From Uranotaenia lowii (Eukaryota; Arthropoda; Insecta; Diptera; Culicidae): DNA of 64,000 bases. Every line of letters begins with the position of its first letter. The first letter of the stretch is position 1. The translations under genes were made by a program, and so were the position numbers. A model generated the notes under the pieces. The model searched no databases and had not been told where the DNA came from. It saw only the letters and a list, made by a program, of their open reading frames with translations. The stretch covers positions 221,291,770 through 221,355,769 of the forward strand of contig NC_073693.1 of the NCBI RefSeq assembly GCF_029784155.1. Direction: 5' to 3'. Positions 22,201 through 34,200 of this stretch are shown here, piece by piece.

Positions 22201-25200
22201 AGTAGTCAGTAGCAACAATTTTATAACTTTTCTAAATCGATTGCATTCACTTTTTCACAACAGATCAAAATGCACACTTATTTTCCCTCGTATGATAGCA
22301 CAATCAATTTCACTGATTTCCAAGTCCCACTCACAAAACTGAAAGCGTACCCGTTTAAAGCCCTATTCTTTTATCACATAATTAGATTTCAATTGCCTTA
22401 ATTCGTCAATCACACAAGAAGTAACTAAGAATACACAATTCCATTAAATATTTTGAGCGCAACCAGTTGGCAAACAAATTTCAACACCGCTAAAAAAACG
22501 AGAGCTGGAAACTTGGTCATTCAATAGGAAGGAAAAATATATTTCGAAAAATCACGAAACAAAACACGACCGCCGAAAAATATGCGACCGCACTCGAGCA
22601 AGGCCAACTTTGTTCTGTTACAACTATTCAACATTGATACTTTTCTCAAAATATGTTTGTGTTTTAAGTGAAGTACTCAAGGAAAATATCATTGTATGTT
22701 ACTGTTTAAAAGAGGTTTTTTTAATTAAATCATTGCATTCGAATTGATTGTTTTTTTTTTTTGTTAAATTCACAAGGCAACAAAACTCGTGGTGCCAAAG
22801 GTTTACGAGCTAATTTTAACTTATTTGAGGGCGCTCAGTCCAAATATTCTTTTTGTTTTTTTCTTTCTACCAGCTACAATTTTAAAAATTCAAAAGTTAA
22901 CTTTTGAACGAAAAGGTAATTTTTTTTCAAAAATATCTTTTATAAAAAATTAGAAAATTTATAAGTTTCTCGAAACAAGTTTTGAACTACATAATGATCA
23001 CCTTTTTGAAGGCCACGTGTAGTTTTAACTAACTTTTAACAAGACCGGGATTTTCTTTTAGTCTATGTTATTTGTTTCTCTGAAACCAGAATGGTTAGTT
23101 TATATCTTAATCCTTGATCAAATGGATACAATACAAAGATTTGAAATCAGTTTTTATTTTTGTAGAGGATTGTCGGTTCATTTCTTATCAATGATTGATT
23201 GCTATCGAAACTCAATGGTTTTTCAATTTAAAAGCAATACCATCAGAGCCAGAGGTTTTAGACAGATTCTGACAAATACTTCGAACTCAAAACGGTATAA
23301 TTTTTCAAAATAAATTTTCGAAACAAAGGCACAACTGTTCCTTGCTGATGCCCAAATAATTTCTAGTTCCGTTGCTTTACAGATTTGAAAACATTTTCAC
23401 TGAAATAAAATCTACATGTTTCTGCATAACAAAGGTAAAAATTAAAATAAAAAATCTTATTTTGTCAGTAACTCAAAAAAGCGACACATATTGGCTTTGT
23501 AACATGGTAGAATAAATAGTGAAAAGTGAAAAGCTGAATTTTGAATCGATCTCTGTGTTTAAAGCTTCTTTAAACTGATTTTATTTCGATTCTCAATTCC
23601 AATCCCAATATGAGAAAATTTCCGCGGTAAAAATCGGGGAATCGAAATTCAAACATTTTTAAGAGGTTTTGAACACTTAAATTCCTTTAAAAAAAAAAGG
23701 TTTTGAACACTGAGACTAGTTCAAAATCCTTCCCCATCAATTCCACCATGTTACAAAACCAACTCATGTCGCTCTTTTGAGTTATTGACGAAATAAGATT
23801 TTTCATTTTCATTTTAACCTGTGGTGTACCGCGATCTTATTCAATTTATTCAAAAAAAATATTGAATTCTGTAAAAAGTGTAAGAAATAAGATAAATTTT
23901 ATAAACTTTGAAATTGGTTTGAAATGTTTTGCAGTACTGAATCAAGCTCTAAAGCTTCAAAAAAATCGAGATCATATATTGTATGCATCGTATGCAGAAG
24001 AGGATTTAAGAAGTTAAATTCAGCCCGAATATCCGGTACCGTTTTATACTGAATCATTGATTGAAAAACTGATCTCTGAATCTCATGGGTTCTTAATTTA
24101 GTGTTAAGATTTTTTTTTTAAATACAGTTAAATTCGAGTTTCAACCGATTAAAACGGCAAAGTTACAATATTTCTATGCTATGAAATCAATTATTAAATT
24201 TTTTCTAATGTTTATTGGTCTACGAACTTTGATTTTATCATAAATTTAAAAACCATAATTTTGAATACCTTTTCCATATGTATTTTGGAATTAAAATTCC
24301 TTGACTAAAAAAATACAGTGGGGGAACCTAAATTGAAATAAATATATCATTCTTATATTTTCATACGTCAAACTTTGATAATCCCCATAACTGTAAATCT
24401 AAACTGTGTGACTTGTTGCCCATATTTTTTTTAAATTTTCGCAATGAGAATTCTCAATTGAAATCGTGATTTCCAAGTTCTGAAATGAGAACTTTTGAAT
24501 TACGATGCAAAAACAATGTTTGATAAATATTTTACTACTTTAACAAAGTGTTAAAATGATCTAGATTTTTTGAATTTATTGGCTTTTTCCAAATAGAAAA
24601 AAATCTTTACTGAATTTTATAGAAAATATTTTTCGTTTTGAAACTCGGATTAATAAACAGAAGACAAGAATGTCGGAAAATGGTGGGGTCATCTTAGGGA
24701 AATATGATCATTATTACTTTGATTTCTTGTTAGGTTATAATTTTAAGTATTGGCATTTCTAGAGCATTGTTTCACTGCGTCTAGATACGATTTGTGATCT
24801 TTCTAATATAACCATTGATTAGTCATGGGGTATTTTCGTTTTGACATTTCATACGTTATGTAGAACGGTTTATTTTCAAGATCTTTATGGTTATTGGTAT
24901 TTTAATCATAAAAGGTAAGTTAAAGTATTCAAACAAATTTCCAGAGAAATGAATGTCGTGAACTCTGATGACACACTTGGTATCTGTAACTAAAAAAAAT
25001 GATTGAATATCACATTTAATTCATTTGATTTCTTTTTGGTTCTTACCGTAGCCATAATGACGAGTGATTAATTGTAAACATTGTTTAGCACATCATTTTT
25101 AAATGTTTTTGTGAACATGATTTAAAAATTGTTAATGTTTCTATTCTCATAACGATTTTGTTTCTTTATTTTCTAATTGGCATTTCAGTCTTAAGGAAGG

Positions 25201-28200
25201 AAATTACAGAGTTTTACAATTTGCCCGACGTTTCGGCCTTTGATCTTGGCCTTCTTCACGGGATAATTTGCATTATACTGTATATGTTCCTGAGTGTATA
25301 CTGTGTGAAGAGAATTTCAGTCGGATTTTAACCTATTTCAATGAATTTTCACAATTGTAGAAGTCGTAATAAGATAAAAACTGTTGAATTTTATGTGGAC
25401 ACATTTCTTGTAGATGACTTGTAAAGATGATTTGATGATGATGATCATCTTTACAAGTCATCTACAAGAAATGTGTCCACATAAAATTCAACAGTTTTTA
25501 TCTTATTACGACCTCTACAATTGTGAAAATTCATTGAAATAGGTTAAAATCCGACTGAAATTCTCTTCACACAGTATACACTCAGGAACATATACAGTAT
25601 AATGCAAATTATCCCTTGAAGAAGGCCAAGATCAAAGGCCGAAACGTCGGGCAAATTGTAAAACTCTGTAATTTGCTTCCTTAAGACTGAAATGCCAATT
25701 AGAAAATAAAGAATCAAACAATATCAGTCGTTGAAAATTACCAAAAAAAAAAATAACGATTTTGTGTGCGGTGTTTTTTTTAAATGATTTTGATAAAAGG
25801 TGATAAAAAACTGAAAATGGAACCGAGTTCGTCAAAATGTTAAAAGATATGAATGTGATGAAATAAGTTGAAAATTTTGCTTTTATTCGATGAAATTGGA
25901 CCATCAAAACCTGGGAAACCTTGAATTTATAACCGGGAAAATCGGAAAAAACCGGGAATTTCAAAATGAAAAAGTTGTGGCCACCCTGTGAATTGCAATT
26001 CGGAACTCCAGCTGCAGCTCTCATTTCAAAGTTGTTGGTTCTGAACTATAATGAGGTTTCATTTAAAAAATGCTTAAAAAATCAAATTTGAACAAATTTT
26101 TACAATTTACATTTATTTTTGGAAGGTGTAGCAAAGCACACCGGGTCAGCTAGTTCGTCTATAAAAAAATCATATTCCCAAGATGTCCTTACTAAAAAGG
26201 ACATCACTTTTTACCGATTTTCACGCAATTGGGTCCAAATCGTATAATTTTTGGAGCAATGCCTTTAAACCAGTTCTAAAAAAATGTTGATTTGGAACTG
26301 GTATCATACCGTTACTGGAACCACGGCACTGGTGCGTTTGATTTGGTCGGAGGGAGCGCTTCTGAGCTACAGTTGCTCTAATAATTGCCAAAGTTACCAT
26401 GTATGAAGTGATAAAGTCAGTAAAAAACATGTGCATCTCTGATCTTTCAGGGTGGATTTCATAAACAGGTACATAGGCATAAAGCCCCGATTTCCCTTTA
26501 ACTCCCTCTGAACCGGATACAGTTTTTCCAATATCCTAAATCTAAAATAGTTTTAACTTTTGGTAAATTCAAAATCCGAGAAAATACGCCTCGCTACAAA
26601 TTTAGCTCGGCACAACGCCGCGTCGTCTTTCTCGATAGTTAACAAACGAGACATCTAAACAGTGTCGATCTTTCAGACGAATCGTTGTTTACACTTCGAA
26701 GGGGGTTGTTTTCCTGTAATGGGCCATTCGTTTGTGTAAACATTGTATTGTTTTACCAATCCTTTATTTACGCATGCACCACTTTTCGGAATCATTCAAC
26801 ATGTTTGGTTTTTTTTCTATTTTATATGATCCTAGTTTGAAAAAACCCTTAAGGCAATAAACCTACCGCGTATTAATTCTCATATGGTTTGGATATGAAA
26901 TCCTGAAGGCAGCGTTATGATTGCGGATCTCCGAGAAGTCAAGTCGGAAGTGAGGGAGTAAGACGTCGGGTATGTCACAATCATCAAAACGACTCAACAC
27001 GGCCGTAATGAATATTTTACTTCGAGGCCCATTTGTATTGTGGAAATACTTGAACATCAACAAGACAACGCGGCACTTTCCGCTCATTTTTCCCTAATGA
27101 TCGTCTCGGCCGCGTCCAAGAAGGAAAACCCAGCTCAAGTAGTTTGGGAAATTTTAACGCCCAGACGTCTGATATGATCCACCTGGAATAAGAGCGTGTT
27201 ACTCATTTGTTCCCACCACCAAGTTGAAAGTCAATCTCGGCCGTTTATTTATAGCAATTGGTTCGAAATGTCCGTCTATTCACCTACTGCTCGCTTCAAA
27301 GGGAACTTGGCTGAAAAGGTTTTGAGTACTTTTGCGTTTGGTCCCTTGAATTTACCGTTTTCGGTGGCTGAGCCAGGTTGGTGGAAAAATCCTCCACCGA
27401 TTGGCCATCTAGCGTTGCGGCCAGGTAGCTGATGTAATTCTTCGCCAATCGGAGGGTATCCAGCTTTGACAGCTTCGTATCGACAGGTACCCAGGGGATG
27501 TTGCGCTTCAGGTTGAAGAAGGCCTTCGATAGGACCCTCATGCGGGCCCGTTCCCTCGCGTTGGCTGCGTTCCGCTGGATCGGGGTGCCTGGTTTATCGT
27601 CTGGAAGAAAAATCAATCGTAAGAGAATAAGTAAGAACGTCATACTAGGTGTGATTCTCGATTCTCCATATTCAGCTGCATCGTCATTTTGACTAACATT
27701 GTGAAAAGGTTTGGTTTTGTTCGAATTAAATTTTACTTTTTTTCTGTCAAAAATGTTTTAAAAGAAAAAGCATAAGGGTGCTGCATACATCCAGGGGTAA
27801 AAAAAATACTATTAAATATTCTACTAGTTGAAATCCTCGATTCTCGATTTTTTAAATTTTCTATGAGATTCAAAAACATAAAAAAACTAGACCATGATAT
27901 GAGAAACTATGTCAACATCATTTTGTTATCTAAAAAACATTATATTGAAATAAAAATTGAATAAGTGCTGTGGTATACAGATGTTGCATCTAACCCTGCA
28001 GCTGCAAATGCCCTGCCAAATCATAAATTTTCGTGCAAAATTTTCGGCAAATTTAAATTTGGCTGGGACATCCTCCTGAGCCATTGCCAAGTAAAATTTT
28101 TTCTCTGGGATTTGCTAGGAGTCAGCCATGACATAGATTTCATCGTCCGTCAGAAGACATCCTTCGAACTTGGTCAGCACTTGGTCGGATTTTGGCCACA

Positions 28201-31200
28201 CTATTTTGTTTTACTTAAGGTTCGATTTGGCTGACTTGATTCTTCCCTGAGTCGAATTTTCCTCACGGTAATAGTACCGTGGGGGCACCATAGGGGCAGC
28301 ACTGAATTCTCTAGCCAAATCACGGGTCGACAGATTGGAATTCCTCTTAATCGTTTTCAAAATCTTACCACACAGTTGTCAGCAATGTTCCGAAAATCAT
28401 TCAAAATAAACTTTCAGGATGCTATTCTTGTAGGAAATAATCTTATTTAGCACTGCAATATTACCAATCATCACAGCGTCGGCAGATTGTTATGCAAACA
28501 CGTCGGCAACTAGATTTATACATGCAAACTAAAGTTAAATGATATGGTTACAAGACGACGCAAGACGACGTCTATCAGAGGTGATTGAGATGCCTGCTGA
28601 TAGATTCTGGACGGCGATCACTCAGTTAAAATTGGTTACTTGACTACAGATTTTTGTTGATTTTTGTATCGGTGAAGCTTTCAATCAGTTTGCTATCAGA
28701 CGTCCAGAAGAGAAGATGAATGTATGTAATGTAATGAGCGGTCAGAAACGTTACCAGTGCTACCCCCTAGAACCGGAGTGCCCGGGGCAATTGCCCCCAT
28801 TTCCCCCCTCCCACTCCCTTAACCCTGCCTTGCACGTTTGCCTATAATTGTTTTTTATCTGGGATTACAATTGCCTTTAATATTTTGAACCTACAAAAGC
28901 AAAATCTTTTCAATCTCGTATCTTGCAGTTGGTACACCGATTGGAAGGTTATTAAAGTAATCGAAAAAACACCGTCAATCAGTTATCTTCCCTTTTCCAC
29001 CTAGTAGGGCCTCGGTGCGTTTGAACCGCAGTAATTCTAAAAGTAATTTTAGTACCTCTAAGGTCGTTGTAACAATGCATAACAATTTACAGGTTAAAAA
29101 CTGACATAGCCTAACTTGGGGGAAGAATAAAGAAATGACTGATGATAGCTTTCAAGAGCCGATCAGTAATCATACCTATCAATGCTGAGTGTGGACGTTG
29201 GAAGCGCCTCTCATTGCTGAGATACACGAATGCTACTGGTACAAATTTGTTTTCACTTCGAAGCAATGGCGCTGTGTATTGGATATCAACACGATGCTAA
29301 CTTAAGGTTGCCAAAAGTCATGGCACCCATTTGTCAACCGATTTTCGTTTCCTTTGGCGGGATTGTTTTCACCATCACCATGGGCCGGCCATTAGAAACA
29401 ACCATCCAAAGTTCACGTGTACTCGAAAGCATCAAAGCTTGCTGAGCATAAAAAATTTGAATGGAGAAATTTTGGCGGGTGTTTTTTCCTTCTACTGTTC
29501 AAAGCACGTGGTACCGGTGCGAAGCATTTGATTGCAATAATGAGCCTTCATTTGGGATAAAAAAAACTACGAGCCTATTAGAAATATATTGAGAAGAACA
29601 GTGGTTTTGAATCTAATAGAATATGCAGTGTGTAAAGTATGGATACGTTAATTCATGTTCATTATGAATTGACTTCTTCAGTTGAATAACTATTTGGACT
29701 GAAAACAAATGTTCCAGTTTTAAGGAACCATCCATTTTCATATTTTCGGAACTCCTGATAGGAAAACAATTAATAAAACTGAAGTTTGTAGGCTCAAGGC
29801 TGCTATCTCAACACTTTGATTGCCGTGTAGGAGTTTAATTTACAATAGGAATCAGACAACTAAACGTTCATTTTATGCAAAAAATTAAAACCAAATCCAA
29901 CGCACGAGACTTTAAGTAATTTAATCTGAAGTTTTTAGTTTTGTACAATTCAATTTCATTTGAAAATTTTTAAATTTAAAGTTATTATTGATCATCGATG
30001 TGTTCAATTCTACCATCCAATTATAAGAAAACTTAAAAAGCACATAGAAAACATGCAGAGGTTTCAGCGGAAATCTATTTAGAAATTTCTAAGTTCAAAA
30101 TAAAACTTAAATGGGTATTCCATTCTACGGGGAGATCTTGAAAAGAGGTCGTTAACATTTATTTACAAGCTTAATACATGGGATTTTCACTAGATCACCC
30201 ATGGAAAATATTAAAAAATATTATCATCTGATAAAAAATGGTAATTCAATTCAAGCTTCATAAAAATGGTGGGTGTAAAATAAGGTTGCCAGAATTGCCG
30301 TATCGGGACCGGACAAATCCAGACAATTTTATCGAAAAACCTGGCCAAATCCAGCATTTGATTTCAGAATGTTCAAAACCGCGGAATTATTCAGTAAAAA
30401 TAACTAAAAATATACTTGCAATATTATTTTTCAACAAACCACATCAGCAGATTTTAAATTGTATATCAAGCTTCCAAACACGGGTCATGATTATTTCTGA
30501 AACTTGCCATTTAAAACTTCTTTTTGAACGTAAAAATGGAAAATTATAATAATTATAAAATCTCAGTTAATGTTACGTTTTAAAAATGATGTAAATAAAT
30601 TCGAGCAAAATCCGGGATTTTTGCAACAACATCCGGGAAACCGGGCCAGACCGGACTTACCTCAAATTTTGATTCAAATGTTCTGGCAAATCCGGATAAA
30701 TCCGGGCAACCTAGCAACCTTAGATTGAAATGTTTTTCGTGATAGAATGTATAAGCATTCAAGGGAAATTATTTCAAATTTCTATTAGCAAACCTAATAA
30801 CTATTAGTTATTCAATAATATGAAAACGATAAACTTTGCTAATAATACCAATTAAATCTTTAAGAAGACTAACAAAACTTACAAAGCTCACATGGAAAAA
30901 CATGGTCCAATTTGTTATAATGATGAACAAAAAGCTTTCAAAATTTCAAAAAGTCAAACGACTCATATCGATTTATATTTTATGTGAACCCGAGCAAGGC
31001 CGGGTAAAATCAGCTAGTTAGCAATAAGATTCTCATCAGATCAAATATTAAAAGACAGAAACTTTTGTCAAATAGTTCTTCTAAATTGACAAAAGTAACA
31101 TTTGAAAACCTAGATCCGGAATGGAAATAGAATGATAGAATGTTCAAAACACAGTATTGCCAGAAGATGAGAAGGCGGTACTTGTAGAAGGTGGACGTAG

Positions 31201-34200
31201 GTTTTTGACAGCGAAATTGTTCGTGAATTATCCAAGCAAAGTATTTAGAATCGGTGGGCATTATGGTGTTAATGCAATTTGGACACGGCGAAACAATTAT
31301 TTAAGCTGCTACGACGCATTCAAGAAAAACTTATATTCACAAGTCTGAACTAACAGATAAGTACCATATTCTATACCTGAAAGGTCGAGGTAAAATGTTT
31401 CTTTATTCTAAAATAAAACCCCAAAATTTTGAAAATCTGTAAAAATATAGTAAGTTATAGTTTGATTTAAGTCATCAAGTTTTAAATTAAATTCTCACTT
31501 TTACCGTATTCGTTTGCTCCACTCGCTCAGTTTTGCACCCATCCCGACAAAAACGAACACAAATCGTCGTCAGTGTATTACACTCAGTCATACGCGCATC
31601 TGCAACACCAGTAATGCGTGACCTAGGATAAAACTGAGCATAAACGAATAAGCTATCAATTTCAAAAATGACTAAGTATTAACAATTTATGTTTGTATTT
31701 ATGTAATACAAAATTGTTGTTTGGTTATTTGTTAGGTTATTTTAATGAGAAAAAAACGACATGTGAACATAAAATTATTCGCCATGTTACCATTTTTTAA
31801 GGTTAACTGAAAAAGGAGTTAATATGTTGAACAAACGAAACAAGGATTTTTTAAAAAGAAATCTAGAACTAATATTACTAATGAATTTGAGTACGTAAGC
31901 TTGCAAGTTTTTGATTTTACTTATGATATCGTTAACGAGTTTTTTTTTAATTTTATGAAGGATTAATCACCGTAATTTATATTTCTAGATTTAATTTATC
32001 GGTGGCCCGTGAGGAACAAAAATTTGATATGTGATGATATGCTTCTAAATAAATTCTACCCGCTCATTTTCAACATCTTTCATTTCATCTAACCTTCTAT
32101 CCACCTAAATGAAAAAAATCATAATCTTTAGATGTCCCTACTAAAAAGGACATCACTTTTCACCGCTAGGCCGATAAATTTAATCTACAGTTTTTTTAAG
32201 TTTTTAATTTTAATTTGAATAATATTATTATTAACACATCAATCTATTTTCATAAAAATTCATCTACAATAACAGTTTTCACAATTTTGAAAAAGTCTGA
32301 TTATGTTTGAAGAAAAATATATAAGTTATTTTTTCGTGGTTATGTTTCACAAAAAGTTTATAAGATTTCAATTACATTTCATTATAAATTCATCGACGCG
32401 ATAGAGAAATCAGTTGGGGCAATCAGCTAGTTTAATTGGAATTCTCATTTTTATCATTTGAATTGCCACTGCCATTGCCTCAATATATGGGAATTTCCTT
32501 TAGAAATATAAAGGAGTGTTGGAGGTGTAGGTCAACCAAAATCGCACCATTTTTCCAAAAATGGCTCCTGATTCAATCCTCTCCCTTACTAAAACAATCT
32601 TTCCTGAGATACTTGAATATAGATTCGCAGACGTATAGACGGTTTCTATAGCTGGTAATACTGAATTATCATTGTTTCAGAGTTATTCAAAACAAGCTTT
32701 TGAAGAAAACTGGAATAACAGATTTATTGTTGATATGGAATAACAGATTTATGGTTGATCAGATTTATGGTTGAAATTCGAAATGCATTGAATGATTTGA
32801 TACAATATAATATTAATTTTCTATTGAAACCATGAGAAAATGGTGGTATTTTTGAAGATGAATTAAAGCATTTCGGGCTTAATGATTTAAGGTGGATATG
32901 AGTAGTCAAACAAGCTAAACTAAGCTAAGCTAAAATAATTTGAGAATGGTCGACTAGTAAATGTTACGCTGAATGAGGGAGATTTGCTTAAGTAGAGGAT
33001 AATTTATAAAAAAAGTACCTCATAATCAACAGTATAAAACTTGGGTTAAATTTGTTGGAAAAGTTTCATTTCGAATTTTAGAATTTCAGACTATAATTAG
33101 AATGAGAATTCAACAGTGGAACCAAGTGAATATTGCGATTTCCGATGTTTTTCCTTTATTTTTCATATTTTTTTATTTCAGTAACTCCTAGTTCGAGCTC
33201 AAGAGTAAACATCGAACACGGTTGTACCGGATAAGTTTTTCAATAGCTGTACGCCAACTGCATCGTCGTTGATATAAGTCGCAAATAACACAAAGATGTT
33301 AAAATCAATTTTTGAAACATTGGCATCAAAAATGCTGGTTTGCCCAATGTAATAAAGTTTTGTATGTAGTTTAGTTTTTTTTTAATTTCTTACTAACCTA
33401 TATTTCTTTGAGGTCTCGAATATTAAGCTAAAATCAGAAACCGGAATTAATTTAATGATTTTGTTGTTTCGATTATAGCCGTTTTACCATCTTTATGGCA
33501 TTCGCGACTTTATACCAACGTTGCAGTTGGTAGACTGCCCCAAATTTGTATGGGAAATTTAAAACCTGTGAAATGTTATGCGCTGCAGGCTAAAATTGAT
33601 TCTAGGCCTAGTTCAAGATCTCATGCCAAATTTGGGCCAGATCGGATCACGGGAAGGGGTCGCTCAACGAGCCTGAAGTTTGTATGGGATTTTGAGACAT
33701 TTTGTTCGGGGGAAACATGAAAAAACCTGTTTTCCATCAATAACATTGGTTCCCGTCGGTCGATTTCTTTCAAAAACGGTTTTTCTTAAAGCCTACATTA
33801 TGAAAAATATTTCATCCGAAGACTGTGTATCGATAAGAGTTGAGATAAAAAAGTTATTGGGCTTCAAAAAATGGGCTAACTTTTTAAGGATGGTATTCAT
33901 CACTGTTAATGAGTCTGGGCGGTCGAGCATATTAACAGTGATGAATACCACCGTAAAAAAGTTAGCCCATTTTTTGAAGCCTAATCACTTTTTTATCTTA
34001 ACTCTTATCGAAATGCAGTCTTCCGATGAAATATGTTTCATAATTTAGGCTTTAAGAAAAACAGTTTTTGAAAGAAATCGGCCAACGGGAACCAAAGTTA
34101 TTGATTTTTTTTGTTTCGATTATAGTCGTTTTACCATCTTTATGGCATTCGCGACTTTATCAACGTTGCAGTTGGTGGATCGTTATTGAAAAACTTATCC

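Larger units (their letters stand above)
20144..25988. mobile_element. Large non-coding DNA element with CAGGGTGGCCAC terminal repeats
   Basis: The 12-bp inverted ends CAGGGTGGCCAC and GTGGCCACCCTG are flanked by the direct repeat TGAATT (20138-20143 and 25989-25994), consistent with one 5.85-kb insertion. Just inside both ends are repeats of the CCGGGAAAA type (20160-20260 and 25932-25960). No transposase frame is seen, so it is non-autonomous or internally replaced. It contains a retroposon (21175-22615) and a hairpin element (25160-25718). The alternative is two separate short copies in inverted orientation. Confidence 0.55.
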
